NCBI GenBank assembly: GCA_964458605.1
Contig: CAYWLS010000001.1
Span: forward strand, 372,001-436,000
Direction: 5' to 3'
Origin: JBBSNV01 sp964458605
GTDB lineage: Bacteria > Pseudomonadota > Alphaproteobacteria > Reyranellales > JAQSWP01
DNA length: 64,000 bases
A model generated the notes under the pieces. That model had not been told where the DNA came from. It did no database searches and worked only from the letters and a program-made list of their open reading frames with translations. Shown here one piece after another: positions 9,002 through 18,050 of this stretch; position 1 is the first letter of the stretch, and each line of letters begins with the position of its first letter. The position numbers and the translations under genes are program-made.

Positions 9002-9889
9002 GTGACTATCGACATCACATGGGACGTGCTGGCCCAGGCCATAATGCTGGGCCTGATGAACGGCGCCTTCTATGCGCTGCTCAGTCTCGGCCTCTCCATC
9101 ACTTTCGGCATCCTCGACATCGTTAATTTTGCCCATGGCGCGATGTACATGATGGGCGCGTTCGTCGGCTGGATGCTGCTGACCTATTTCGGCATCGGCT
9201 TCTGGCCGGCACTGATCCTGGCGCCGCTGGCCATCGGGCTGTTCGGCATCCTGATCGAACGCACCATGCTGGTGCGATTGTATGGGCTTCATCACATCTA
9301 TGGATTGCTGCTGACGTTCGGCATGGCGCGAGTCATCGAAGGCCTGTTCCGCATGGGTTACTCGGTGTCGGGCCAGCGATATGAGGTGCCGGCGCTGCTG
9401 CGGGGCGGCCTCGATCTGGGCTTCATTTACATGCCGCTCTATCGGCTCTGGGTGATCGTCGCCTCGCTGGTGATCTGCTTCGGCATCTGGTTCACCATCA
9501 ACGGTACCCGGCTGGGCTCCTATCTGCGCGCCAGCATCGAGAACGCATCGCTGGTGCGGGCTTTCGGCATCAACGTGCCGCGGCTGGTGACCCTGACCTT
9601 CGGCCTGGGCGCTGGACTGGCCGGCCTGACCGGCGTCATGGCGGCGCCGATCTTTTCGGTGTCGCCCCTGATGGGGTCGAACATCGTCGTCGTGGTGTTC
9701 GCCGTGGTTGTGATTGGCGGCCTGGGCTCGATCATGGGCTCGATCATCGGCGGCTTCGCGCTTGGCATCGTCGAAGCCATGACCCAGGCTTTCTATTCGC
9801 AAGCGGCCCATGTCGGCATCTTCATCGCCATGGCCCTGGTCCTGCTGACCCGCCAGGGCGGGCTGTCCGGCAGCACGGCCCGCACATGA
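9002..9889 (+). CDS. livH: ABC transporter permease, LivH family
   Basis: A 295-residue inner-membrane permease with about eight hydrophobic segments, starting at GTG 9002 after GGAGAGG. Hallmarks are the N-terminal GAFYALLSLGLSITFGILDIVNFAHG, shown here in part as LGLSITFGILDIVNFAHG, and the C-terminal loop GGLGSIMGSIIGGFALGI. It pairs with the LivM-family permease that follows. The operon contains no LivG/LivF ATPase genes, so energy coupling must come from subunits encoded elsewhere. Confidence 0.9.
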   Translation: MTIDITWDVLAQAIMLGLMNGAFYALLSLGLSITFGILDIVNFAHGAMYMMGAFVGWMLLTYFGIGFWPALILAPLAIGLFGILIERTMLVRLYGLHHIYGLLLTFGMARVIEGLFRMGYSVSGQRYEVPALLRGGLDLGFIYMPLYRLWVIVASLVICFGIWFTINGTRLGSYLRASIENASLVRAFGINVPRLVTLTFGLGAGLAGLTGVMAAPIFSVSPLMGSNIVVVVFAVVVIGGLGSIMGSIIGGFALGIVEAMTQAFYSQAAHVGIFIAMALVLLTRQGGLSGSTART

Positions 9890-9932
9890 TGGCCGCCATC
9901 CTCGCCAAATCGCCGCCGTCGGGGCGCCAGCG

Positions 9933-10937
9933 ATGACGACGACGTCGCTCGATTCGGTCGCGGGCGAACTGCGCCAGCGGCGCCTGCGCTTCTATGTCCT
10001 GGGCGCCGTGGGGCTGGTCGTGGCGCTGGCCGCGCCGCATCTGCTCTATTCGGTCTTTCTGATGATGGCGCTGTGCTTTGCGCTGTTCGCTTCCGCCTTC
10101 AATCTGCTGTTCGGCTATCTCGGCTTGCTGTCCTTCGGTCACGCGGCATTCTACGGCGCCGCCGCCTACGGCACCGGCTGGGCTGTGCGCAACTGGGGCT
10201 TCACGCCGGAACTCGGCATCCTGTTCGGCGGGTTGGTGGCCGGCGCGATGGGCCTGCTGGTCGGCACGCTGGCGGTCAGGCGCACCGGCATCTATTTTGC
10301 CATGATCACCTTCGCCCTGGCGGAGTTCGTTTACTTCCTGGCAAACCAGCTGCCGTTCACCGGCGGGGAGAACGGGTTGACCGACGTGCCGCGCCGCCCG
10401 GCGCTCGGCTTCATCGACATCGCGTCGTCCGACCGGCTGTACTATTTCATCCTGGTCGTCGTCGCGCTGTCGATCTGGGCGCTGTGGCGGATCGTGCACT
10501 CGCCCTTTGGCGCGGTACTGAAGGCGATCCACCAGAACGAGCCGCGCGCCATTTCGCTGGGCTACGACGTGCAGAAATACAAGATCGTGGCTTTCGTGCT
10601 GTCGGCCTTCTTCAGCGGCATCGCCGGCGGCTGCAAGGTGCTGGTATTCCAGTTCGCCGCGCTAGCCGACGTGCACTGGTCCAATTCCGGCGAGCCGGTG
10701 ATGATGACCCTGATGGGCGGCATGGGCACCACGATGGGCCCTACGGTTGGCGCCTTCTTCGTCACGGCACTGCAGTTCTATCTCGCCGAATTCGGCGAGT
10801 GGGTAACGATCATCTACGGCACCATCTTCATGATTTTCGTGCTGGCGTTGCGCCGCGGCGTGCTTGGCGAGGCGCCGGACATCATCCGCAACATCAAACG
10901 CTGGCACGACCGGCGCGCCGTTCGGCGCCCGGGCTGA
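9933..10937 (+). CDS. livM: ABC transporter permease, LivM family
   Basis: A 334-residue inner-membrane permease, second half of the Liv-type pair. It has the LLFGYLGLLSFGHAAFYG signature near residue 65, the FAMITFALAEFVYF segment, and the C-terminal GGMGTTMGPTVGAFFV coupling loop. It begins 43 bp after livH and ends 11 bp before the next monooxygenase gene, consistent with one transcript. In many systems LivM is followed by the ATPase genes livG and livF; here a monooxygenase gene occupies that position. Confidence 0.9.
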   Translation: MTTTSLDSVAGELRQRRLRFYVLGAVGLVVALAAPHLLYSVFLMMALCFALFASAFNLLFGYLGLLSFGHAAFYGAAAYGTGWAVRNWGFTPELGILFGGLVAGAMGLLVGTLAVRRTGIYFAMITFALAEFVYFLANQLPFTGGENGLTDVPRRPALGFIDIASSDRLYYFILVVVALSIWALWRIVHSPFGAVLKAIHQNEPRAISLGYDVQKYKIVAFVLSAFFSGIAGGCKVLVFQFAALADVHWSNSGEPVMMTLMGGMGTTMGPTVGAFFVTALQFYLAEFGEWVTIIYGTIFMIFVLALRRGVLGEAPDIIRNIKRWHDRRAVRRPG

Positions 10938-10948
10938 CGGGAGCGCGC

Positions 10949-12097
10949 ATGATCAGACAGAGCACCGCTACCAAGATCGAGGACGGGCGCACGCCGCTCG
11001 AGCGCCTGAAGTCTCAGCCGTTCATCCTCGGCCTGTTCCTGCCGACGCAGAGCGGCGGTTGGACGCCGTCGCTTCTGCCGCGCGGCACTTCCTGGGACTA
11101 CGATTATAATGCGCGGCTGGCGGTGCGCGCCGACGAGCTGGGTTTCGATCTCGTGTTCGCCCTGGCCCAGTGGCTCGGCAAAGGCGGCTACGGCGGGCAA
11201 TCGAAATACCGCGAGCAGGCGATCGATCCCCTGATGACCACCGCCGGGCTGGCGCCGGTGACGCGAAACATCGTCCTGATCTCGACGGTGCATGTGCTTT
11301 ATGGCTGGCATCCGCTGCACCTGGCCAAGATGGGGGCCACGATCGACCATATGAGCGGCGGGCGCTGGGGCGTCAACGTCGTTACCGGCTACGTGCCGAC
11401 CGAAAGCCCGATGTTCGGCTTACAGCACCCGGAGCACGATCAACGCTACGCCATTGCCGCCGAATTCCTCGAAGCGATGGAAGCCCTGTGGCGCAGCGCC
11501 GACAACATCGATTTCGACGGCGCGCATTACAAGATGAAGGACGCCTTCGTCACGCCCAAGCCACGCCATGGTCGTCCCATCATCGTCAATGCCGGCTCGT
11601 CCGAGGCGGGGCTGGATTTCGCCGCCCGCCATTCCGACCTGCTGTTCATAACCAGTCCCGCCGGCGCCGAGTTCGAGGCGGCCGTCGCCTCGCTGCCGGA
11701 CTTCAATCGCCACATCAAGCAGAAGGGGGCGGCGGCCGGCCACCAGCTCACCACGATCATCAACCCGCACATCATCTGCCGCGAGACGGAGAAGGAAGCG
11801 CGCGACGCCTTCCGCGCCATTGCCGACCAGGAGGACGCCGAGGCGGTCGACAACCTGATGCAGTCCTTCACCAAGGGCGACAACAGGTCGTTCCGCGGCC
11901 ACAAGCGCGACCAACGCATCGTCGGCGGCAACATCCAGATGGTCGGCACGCCCGAGCAGATTGTCGACGGCATGCTGCGCCTGAAAAAGGCCGGCTGCGA
12001 CGGCATCCAGGTCAATTTCTTCGATTTCGAGCCGGACATCGAATTTTTCGGCGCCCGCATCCTGCCGCTGATGCGGCAGGCCGGTCTGCGCGCCTGA
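10949..12097 (+). CDS. LLM-class flavin-dependent monooxygenase, SfnG/RutA-like
   Basis: A 382-residue FMNH2-dependent monooxygenase starting at ATG 10949. Motifs are ILGLFLPTQSGGWTPS, LAQWLGKGGYGG, MSGGRWGVNVVTGYVPTE, HDQRYAIAAEFLEAME, IVNAGSSEAGLDFAARH and the C-terminal KKAGCDGIQVNFFDFEPD. It is a close paralogue of 6529-7704, with the Liv transporter genes between the two copies, which suggests duplication and different substrates or successive steps. It lies in the operon that starts at 4906. Confidence 0.88.
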   Translation: MIRQSTATKIEDGRTPLERLKSQPFILGLFLPTQSGGWTPSLLPRGTSWDYDYNARLAVRADELGFDLVFALAQWLGKGGYGGQSKYREQAIDPLMTTAGLAPVTRNIVLISTVHVLYGWHPLHLAKMGATIDHMSGGRWGVNVVTGYVPTESPMFGLQHPEHDQRYAIAAEFLEAMEALWRSADNIDFDGAHYKMKDAFVTPKPRHGRPIIVNAGSSEAGLDFAARHSDLLFITSPAGAEFEAAVASLPDFNRHIKQKGAAAGHQLTTIINPHIICRETEKEARDAFRAIADQEDAEAVDNLMQSFTKGDNRSFRGHKRDQRIVGGNIQMVGTPEQIVDGMLRLKKAGCDGIQVNFFDFEPDIEFFGARILPLMRQAGLRA

Positions 12098-12115
12098 GAC
12101 AGGGGAGTAAACGCT

Positions 12116-12997
12116 ATGTCATCGAGCAACGCATCCCTCGCGCGACCAGCGTCGGCATCGTCCCTGAAGGTCACCAAGCTGGGCAAATATCTGGGCGCCG
12201 AGATTTCCGGTCTCGACACCAGCCGCCCGCCGACGGACGACGAGTTCCGTCAGATCCTCGATGCGTTCCACGAGCATTCGGTGATCCGCATCCGTGCCGG
12301 ACAGGGGCTGCCGGACGGATACGTGGTCGAACTCAGCGCCCGCTTCGGCACCAACAAGATCCACGAACTCAAGGACTTCCTCGACAAGGACCATCCCGAG
12401 CTATTGCTGGTCACCAACATCATGAAGGACGGCAAGCCGATCGGGCTCAAAGACAGCGCCATCAAGTGGCACGCCGACATGACCTATACCAAGCAGCCCA
12501 ACCCCGTTTCGGTGCTGGTCGGTCACGAGGTCTGCAAGGTGGGCGGCGGTACGCAGTTCACATCGATGTACGCCGCCTGGGAAACGTTGCCGGAGAACAT
12601 CAAGGCCCGCATCGCCAACTTGACCGCGACCCATAGCATCGCCAACTACAAGTACAAGGATGGCCAGGGCATGACGGCGGAAGACCAGATCAAGTTTCCG
12701 CCGGTTCACCATCCGGCCGTGCTGACGCATCCGGCGACCGGCCGCAAGGCGCTCTACGTCTCCGAAGGAACGACGCTGTCGCTGGACGGCATTCCCGAGC
12801 AGGAAAGCCGCGAACTGCTTGATTTTCTCTTCGCCCATTCGGTCAAGGAAGAGTTCACCTGGCTGCAAATGTGGCAGGTGGGCGACATCGTGATCTGGGA
12901 CAATCGCTGCACCATGCATCGCCAGACGCCATACGATCCCAGCGAGCGGCGCATGATGAAGCGCACGACCATCGTAACGGTGCATCCCGGAGTCTGA
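12116..12997 (+). CDS. TauD/TfdA-family Fe(II)/2-oxoglutarate-dependent dioxygenase
   Basis: A 293-residue non-heme iron dioxygenase. The facial triad is present as H119 and D121 in IKWHADMTY and H268 in CTMHRQTPYD, and the 2-oxoglutarate-binding arginine is in the following SERRMMKRTT segment. Family members hydroxylate sulfonates (taurine), phenoxyacetates or similar acids, releasing sulfite or an aldehyde and consuming 2-oxoglutarate. A TauD protein beside flavin monooxygenases and a rhodanese fits organosulfur breakdown, though the substrate cannot be assigned. It is preceded by CAGGGGAG and followed one base later by the transporter gene. Confidence 0.9.
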   Translation: MSSSNASLARPASASSLKVTKLGKYLGAEISGLDTSRPPTDDEFRQILDAFHEHSVIRIRAGQGLPDGYVVELSARFGTNKIHELKDFLDKDHPELLLVTNIMKDGKPIGLKDSAIKWHADMTYTKQPNPVSVLVGHEVCKVGGGTQFTSMYAAWETLPENIKARIANLTATHSIANYKYKDGQGMTAEDQIKFPPVHHPAVLTHPATGRKALYVSEGTTLSLDGIPEQESRELLDFLFAHSVKEEFTWLQMWQVGDIVIWDNRCTMHRQTPYDPSERRMMKRTTIVTVHPGV

Positions 12998-12998
12998 T

Positions 12999-13970
12999 GT
13001 GAGCGACGACGCCGCGAAGCGCGGCTGGCGTGCCCGCTTCGCCGACAGCGCACTGGGGCGCAGCCGGCTGGCCCTGCACGCCGCCTATCTGCTGGTGCTG
13101 ATCCCTTCGATATTCTGGGCGTCCAATGTCGTGGTGGCGCGGGCGGTGGTGCAGAGCACGCCGCCGGTCGCGATGACGTTCTGGCGCTGGGCCGGCGCGA
13201 TCGTCGTGCTGGCGCCGTTCGCGCTGCCCAAGGCCTATGCCCAGCGGGCGCTGCTGCGACAACACTGGAAATCCCTGCTGATATTCGCCCTGCTGGGCGT
13301 GGTCGGCTTCAACATGCTGGTCTATTTGTCCTTGCCCGGAACCACGGCGATCAACGCGACGCTGATCCAGGGATGCATCCCGGCCGCCGTGCTGTGCACG
13401 TCATGGGTGCTGTTCCGTACCAGGGTGTCGCTGCGCATGATCCTGGGCACGATCGCCTCTTTCGTCGGCCTGCTGGTGGTGATCTCGACCGGCGACATCG
13501 ACGTGCTGGCCAACCTCCATTTCAACCATTCGGACCTGCTGATGAGCGGGGCGATCTGGGTCTGGGCGCTGTACATTGCGCTGCAGAAGCGTATGCCGTC
13601 GACGATCGACCCGCTGGCCTTCCTGTTCGCCACCGCAGTGATCGGCGAGGCGTTCATCGGCGCGCTCTACGTGTCGCAGGTGGCGGGACCGATCGGATTC
13701 GATGCGCCGCTGTGGAAGATCACGGCGCTGACCTACATTGCGGTGTTTCCGACGGCACTGGCCTATTACATGTGGAACCAGGGAATCGCCAAGGTCGGCG
13801 CCAACGCCGGGGCGCAGTCGCAATACCTGATCCCGGTGTTCGGCGCGCTGTTCGCGATGGTCTTTTTGGGCGAGAAATTCCACTGGTATCACGCGGTTGG
13901 CATCGCGCTGATCCTGTGGGGCATCTATATGGCGGTCTCCAGGCCAGCCGCGCCCGCCGCCGCGAAGTAG
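12999..13970 (+). CDS. EamA/DMT-superfamily transporter
   Basis: A 323-residue membrane protein with about ten hydrophobic segments in two EamA halves. Segments include LLVLIPSIFWASNVVVAR in the first half and NAGAQSQYLIPVFGALFAMV in the second. The GTG start at 12999 lies one base after the dioxygenase stop, so the two are translationally linked. Proteins of this kind move metabolites across the inner membrane; direction and cargo are unknown. It closes the + strand operon 4906-13970 and converges on the ABC ATPase gene 22 bp further on. Confidence 0.85.
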   Translation: MSDDAAKRGWRARFADSALGRSRLALHAAYLLVLIPSIFWASNVVVARAVVQSTPPVAMTFWRWAGAIVVLAPFALPKAYAQRALLRQHWKSLLIFALLGVVGFNMLVYLSLPGTTAINATLIQGCIPAAVLCTSWVLFRTRVSLRMILGTIASFVGLLVVISTGDIDVLANLHFNHSDLLMSGAIWVWALYIALQKRMPSTIDPLAFLFATAVIGEAFIGALYVSQVAGPIGFDAPLWKITALTYIAVFPTALAYYMWNQGIAKVGANAGAQSQYLIPVFGALFAMVFLGEKFHWYHAVGIALILWGIYMAVSRPAAPAAAK

Positions 13971-13991
13971 CCGCGGGCTGCGGCGCCGCCC

Positions 13992-15071
13992 TCAGACGCT
14001 TTCGTAGGGCAGCAGGATGGCGTGCTCGGCCAGCCAGCTGACGGCGATATCGGCGCCTTGCTCGGGAACGCCGGCGCTGCGGGGCAGGGTGATGCTGAGC
14101 GCCCGACCATCGGCGCCGGTGCAGTTCAGCATCCATTCGCTGCCCATATAGGTGGCCTTGTCCAGACGCGCGGCGATGCAATTGCGTTCGGCGCCGTTGA
14201 GACGGCCATCTTCCGGCCGGAAGGCCACCAGGCACTTGTCGCCGCGCTTGAACGGGGCGGCCTGGGCGCCGTGGATCTCGGCGATCCTGTTGGGATGATC
14301 GCTGAGGGTCACCGTGAAGCGGTTGTCGCCGGCTTCCTGCACAACGCCGTCCAGCAGGTTGGTGCGGCCGACGAAGTTGGCGACGTAGCGGCAATTGGGA
14401 TGGCGGTAGAGGCGGGCGGGCGTATCGACCTGCAGGATGCCGCCGTCGCGCATCACCACCACGCGATCCGACATCGACAGGGCCTCGCCCTGGTCGTGGG
14501 TGACGAACACAGTGGTGATGCCCAGCGTCTGCTGCACGCGCTTGATCTCGCCCTGCAGCTCCTCGCGCAGCTTGAGGTCGAGCGCAGCCAAGGGCTCGTC
14601 GAGCAGCAGCACGCGCGGTCCGATCACCACGGCCCGAGCCAGCGCCACGCGTTGCTTCTGGCCGCCCGAGAGCTGGGTCGGATAGCGGTCGGCAAAGGCC
14701 TCGAGCCGCACCAGCTGCAACGCCTCCAGCGTGCGCTTGGCGATCTCGGCCCTGTTCAGGCGGCGGACTTTCAGTCCGAAGGCCACGTTCTGCGCCACCG
14801 TCATGTGCGGGAACAGCGCATATTGCTGGAACACCATGCCGGTGTTGCGCTTGTGCGGCGGAACCTGGGTGACGTCTTCCTCGTCGATCACGACCTGGCC
14901 GCGGTCCGGCCGGATGAATCCGGCGATCATACGCAGGCAGGTGGTCTTGCCCGAGCCCGAAGCGCCCAGGAAGGTGACGAATTCGCCCGGCGCGATCTGC
15001 AAGCTGACGTCGCGAACCGCGACGAATTCGCCATAGCGCTTCTCGATGTTGTTCAGTCTGACGCCGGCCAT
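13992..15071 (-). CDS. ABC transporter ATP-binding protein, PotA family
   Basis: A 359-residue ATPase. Walker A is LGASGSGKTT, the Q-loop lies in GMVFQQYALFPHM, the signature is LSGGQKQRVALARA, Walker B is VLLLDEPLAALD and the H-loop is VTHDQ. A TOBE-like C-terminal domain follows from about residue 275 (FRPEDGRLNG). The start at 15071 (MAGVRLNNIEKRYG) is chosen because the upstream extension in this frame has no homology. It is the last gene of a minus-strand operon with PotB-, PotC- and PotD-like genes. It is unlikely to serve the Liv-type permeases, which need LivG/LivF subunits. Confidence 0.9.
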   Translation of the reverse strand: MAGVRLNNIEKRYGEFVAVRDVSLQIAPGEFVTFLGASGSGKTTCLRMIAGFIRPDRGQVVIDEEDVTQVPPHKRNTGMVFQQYALFPHMTVAQNVAFGLKVRRLNRAEIAKRTLEALQLVRLEAFADRYPTQLSGGQKQRVALARAVVIGPRVLLLDEPLAALDLKLREELQGEIKRVQQTLGITTVFVTHDQGEALSMSDRVVVMRDGGILQVDTPARLYRHPNCRYVANFVGRTNLLDGVVQEAGDNRFTVTLSDHPNRIAEIHGAQAAPFKRGDKCLVAFRPEDGRLNGAERNCIAARLDKATYMGSEWMLNCTGADGRALSITLPRSAGVPEQGADIAVSWLAEHAILLPYESV

Positions 15072-15098
15072 TGCATGAATTCCCGTATCGAGTGCGGC

Positions 15099-15120
15099 GG
15101 GCGGCGATGCGTCGCCGCCC
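15099..15120 (-). promoter_or_regulatory. Intercistronic hairpin between the PotD-like and PotA-like genes
   Basis: A perfect 9-bp stem, GGGCGGCGA/TCGCCGCCC, with a 4-base loop lies 28 bp beyond the stop of the binding-protein gene. In the direction of the operon it has no T-run, so it is more likely an mRNA-stabilising 3' hairpin for the binding-protein transcript than a strong terminator. Similar hairpins follow dctP and tctC in this window. Confidence 0.5.
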
Positions 15121-15147
15121 GTCCCGGTTTTTGCCGATGGTGCGAGG

Positions 15148-16209
15148 CTACTTGCGCACGACCTCGCGGTTCCACAGGTCGATCGCCTTTTCCGCGCCCT
15201 CGTTATAGGCCGGCCAGTTGGGAACATAGGCCTGCTTCAGCTCGGACAGGGAGGCGGTGAACTTCTTGGAAATGTTGGGATAGGCCGCCAGGATCGGCGC
15301 CAGCAGCCGGTTGGTCGGACCGTACGGGATTTCGTAGGCCTGACCCAGCTGCGAAAAGGCGTCGAGTACGGCGTCGATGTACTCGTAGGCTTCCTTCTGG
15401 TGCTTGGAACCCTTGACCACGTCGAGCATGCCCATGCCGACCACGGCGCCTTCCTTGGGCCGCAGGTACTTGAGCGGCACGCCCTTGTCGATCAGGCCCC
15501 AGGTGCGGCCGTCGGCGAAGGGCGCGGCCCAGATGTCGCCGGTCGGGAACAACGCCTCGACCTGCGCCGAGGAGGTATAGATCGAGTGATACTTGAGCTG
15601 GGCGATCTTGGCGATGCCCTTCTCGGGGTGCGCCTCGTCGCCGCCCTCGATGCGCGAGATGGCGATCAGGAAGGCCCGGCCCTGGATGCTCGACAGGTCG
15701 GGGATCATGACCTTGCCAGCCAGCTTGGGATTCCACAGATCCATCCACGAGGTCGGCTCGGGAATGCCGGCTTCCTTGAATTTCTGCGGATTGTAGGCAA
15801 TGCCGATGGTGTAGATCATCATGCCCGGGCCGTAGCCCTGCTTGTTCTTGGCCTCGTCGTAGATGAACTGGTAGTTCGGCACCATGCTGGCGTCGAACTT
15901 CTCCAGCACGCCGGCCTTGATGGCGTTAGCCTGCACGTCGAGATCGAGATAGACCACGTCGTAGGGCGCCTCGCGGCCCTTGCTGGCGATCAGTTTGTTC
16001 AGATGATCCGACGTGTTGGCGTCGATGTACTGCACCTTGGCGCCGGTGCGGCGGGTGAACAGGTCGCCCGCGTATTTCTTCTGCGTCGCAGTGAACTGGC
16101 CGCCGTAGTTGCCGACCTTGATCGTAACGTCGGACTGCTGCTGCTGGGCGATCGCCGGCGCCCCCGTCAGCAGCAGCGACGCTGCCATAACCAGACCCAA
16201 AAACCTCAT
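15148..16209 (-). CDS. ABC transporter substrate-binding protein, PotD-like
   Basis: A 353-residue periplasmic binding protein of the spermidine/putrescine family. The signal peptide is MRFLGLVMAASLLLTGAPA with cleavage near IAQQQ. It has the family start VTIKVGNYGGQFTATQ and the PKLAGKVMIPDLSS and YEIPYGPTN segments. The ATG at 16209 is preferred because GGGAGG sits six bases upstream; an ATG two codons earlier is too close to that ribosome site. It belongs to the operon headed by the monooxygenase gene at 19196, so the cargo is probably the monooxygenase substrate rather than a polyamine; that is inference. Confidence 0.9.
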   Translation of the reverse strand: MRFLGLVMAASLLLTGAPAIAQQQQSDVTIKVGNYGGQFTATQKKYAGDLFTRRTGAKVQYIDANTSDHLNKLIASKGREAPYDVVYLDLDVQANAIKAGVLEKFDASMVPNYQFIYDEAKNKQGYGPGMMIYTIGIAYNPQKFKEAGIPEPTSWMDLWNPKLAGKVMIPDLSSIQGRAFLIAISRIEGGDEAHPEKGIAKIAQLKYHSIYTSSAQVEALFPTGDIWAAPFADGRTWGLIDKGVPLKYLRPKEGAVVGMGMLDVVKGSKHQKEAYEYIDAVLDAFSQLGQAYEIPYGPTNRLLAPILAAYPNISKKFTASLSELKQAYVPNWPAYNEGAEKAIDLWNREVVRK

Positions 16210-16238
16210 TGCCATCCTCCCATCGCTTGTTGTGAACA

Positions 16239-17048
16239 CTAGACGCGCGCGGCGCCGAAGAACTTGTCGACCCCGATCAGCCGATCGAGGACCAGCATGA
16301 CGGCGAGCGAGGCGCCGATCACCAGGGTGCTGATCGCCATGAGGTCGGCGTCGAAGCTGAACTCGATCGAGGTGTAGATCTTGACCGGGAAGGTCATGAC
16401 GTCGCCGCCGCCCATGAACAGCGCCACCGGAACGTCGTCGAACGACATCACGAAAGCGAACACCGCGCCCGATACGACGCCGGGCAGCAGAATCGGCAGG
16501 GTGACGCGCCAGAAGGTCTGCCAGGGCGTGGCGCCCAGATTGAGCGCCGCTTCCTCGACGGCGGCGTCGAAATGCGCCTGGCCGGCGATGGCGGCGCGGA
16601 TCACGAAAGGTATGGTGAATGCCGACTGCGCTAGGATCAGGCCGGGAATGGTCCCCAGCAGCGACAAATGCGTGATGTCCCACAGCTGGTTGGCGAACTG
16701 GAAGCTGGCGACGCCGATCACCAGGGTCGGCACCATCAGCGGCGACAGGCAGAATGCGCTTAGCGCGGTGCGGCCGGGGAAGCGGCCGCGCACCAGGGCC
16801 AGCGAGGCCATGGTGCCCGCCACGGTGGCGATCAGGGTGGTTCCGCTGGACACCACCAGGCTGACCTTGAGCGCGGCGATGAATTCGGGGTTGATGCTCC
16901 GATACCAGCGCAAGGTGAGGTCGGTGGGCGGGAACTTCAGCACCGCGCCGTCGCTGAATGAAGTCAGCACCACCATGACGATCGGCAGCAGCAGGAACAC
17001 GAACACCAGCACCACGAAGGCGCGGAACAGCAGAGTGGAAATCCTCAC
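16239..17048 (-). CDS. ABC transporter permease, PotC-like
   Basis: A 269-residue inner-membrane permease with about six hydrophobic segments, beginning FRAFVVLVFVFLLLPIVMVV. The coupling motif appears as EEAALNLGATPWQTFWRVTL. The start is GTG at 17048; it overlaps the stop of the upstream PotB-like gene by 4 bp (GTGA), which indicates translational coupling. It pairs with that gene as the heterodimeric channel of a Pot-type importer. Confidence 0.9.
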   Translation of the reverse strand: MRISTLLFRAFVVLVFVFLLLPIVMVVLTSFSDGAVLKFPPTDLTLRWYRSINPEFIAALKVSLVVSSGTTLIATVAGTMASLALVRGRFPGRTALSAFCLSPLMVPTLVIGVASFQFANQLWDITHLSLLGTIPGLILAQSAFTIPFVIRAAIAGQAHFDAAVEEAALNLGATPWQTFWRVTLPILLPGVVSGAVFAFVMSFDDVPVALFMGGGDVMTFPVKIYTSIEFSFDADLMAISTLVIGASLAVMLVLDRLIGVDKFFGAARV

Positions 17049-17923
17049 TGCTTCTTCTCCCCCGACAGCCGCAGGGCGATCACCGTGATGACGGTGGTGA
17101 CCAGCATCAGGACCACCGAAGCCATGGCGCCGAACGGATAGTTCAGCACGGTGCGGATCTGCTGGCTGATATAGGTGGACATCACCAGCACGCGATTGCC
17201 GCCCATCATGCCGGGCGTGGTGAAAGCCGACAGCACGACGGTGAACACCAGCAGGTAGCCCGCCAGCACGCCCGGCCGCGACAGCGGCACCACGATGCGC
17301 CAGAAGGTCTCGAGCGGGCTGGCGCCGAGGTTGATCGACGCCTCCTCGATCTCCGGCTCGATGCGCTGGATGACCGTCATCAGCGACAGGATCATGAAAG
17401 GCGACAGCGCATGCACCAGGCCGATGACGACGCCAGTGAAGTTGCTGATCATTCGCACCGGTTCGGACACGATGTGCAGATTGAGAAGCAGCCAGTTGAT
17501 GACGCCGCTCGAGCTCAGGATCGGCAGCCAGCCGACATTGCGGATCACCACCGAAATGAGCAGCGGCGACACCACGACGAAGATCAGGGTGCCGCGCCAG
17601 CGCGAGCGCGTGCGGGCCAGGAAATAGGCCACCGGGAAGCCGATCACCAGGCAGATCGACACCACCACCACGCCCAGCAGCAAGGTGTCGAGCAGGATGC
17701 CGTAGTAGAAGGGATCGCTGAGGAACTTGATGTAGTTGACCAGAGTCCAGTCGGGGTCGACAACGCCCATGCCGGCATTGCGATGGAAGCTGTTCAGCGC
17801 CAGTTGCCCGATCGGCAGCACGAACACCAGGATGAGGAGCAGGACGGCAGGCACAATCAGCCCGCCCCAGCCACGGCGTGGCAGGCGAACCCTGGTTCGA
17901 GGCGCGGCGGCGGCGACCGACAT
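17045..17923 (-). CDS. ABC transporter permease, PotB-like
   Basis: A 292-residue inner-membrane permease with about six hydrophobic segments, starting GLIVPAVLLLILVFVLPIG. The coupling motif is EEASINLGASPLETFWRIVV. It follows the monooxygenase gene (stop at 18051) after a 127-bp gap and is coupled to the PotC-like gene by a 4-bp overlap. Together with the genes at 16239, 15148 and 13992 it forms a complete importer. Confidence 0.9.
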   Translation of the reverse strand: MSVAAAAPRTRVRLPRRGWGGLIVPAVLLLILVFVLPIGQLALNSFHRNAGMGVVDPDWTLVNYIKFLSDPFYYGILLDTLLLGVVVVSICLVIGFPVAYFLARTRSRWRGTLIFVVVSPLLISVVIRNVGWLPILSSSGVINWLLLNLHIVSEPVRMISNFTGVVIGLVHALSPFMILSLMTVIQRIEPEIEEASINLGASPLETFWRIVVPLSRPGVLAGYLLVFTVVLSAFTTPGMMGGNRVLVMSTYISQQIRTVLNYPFGAMASVVLMLVTTVITVIALRLSGEKKQ

Positions 17924-18050
17924 CAGTCGGCGCTCGCAACCGGTCCTCGCGCATGGCGAGGCGAATGCGTGTTCAACTCTTCCTCCCTGGTGCCGGTTGT
18001 CCGGCCTGTCGTTGTCGTCCGCCGGTTGTTCCGGCTGGTTTTCAATAGGC

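Noticed and set aside
13992..15071. The PotA-type ATPase as the missing ATPase of the Liv-type permeases
   Set aside because: It lies on the other strand in a complete PotBCDA operon, and Liv systems use two shorter ATPases (LivG/LivF) without the long TOBE-containing tail seen here.
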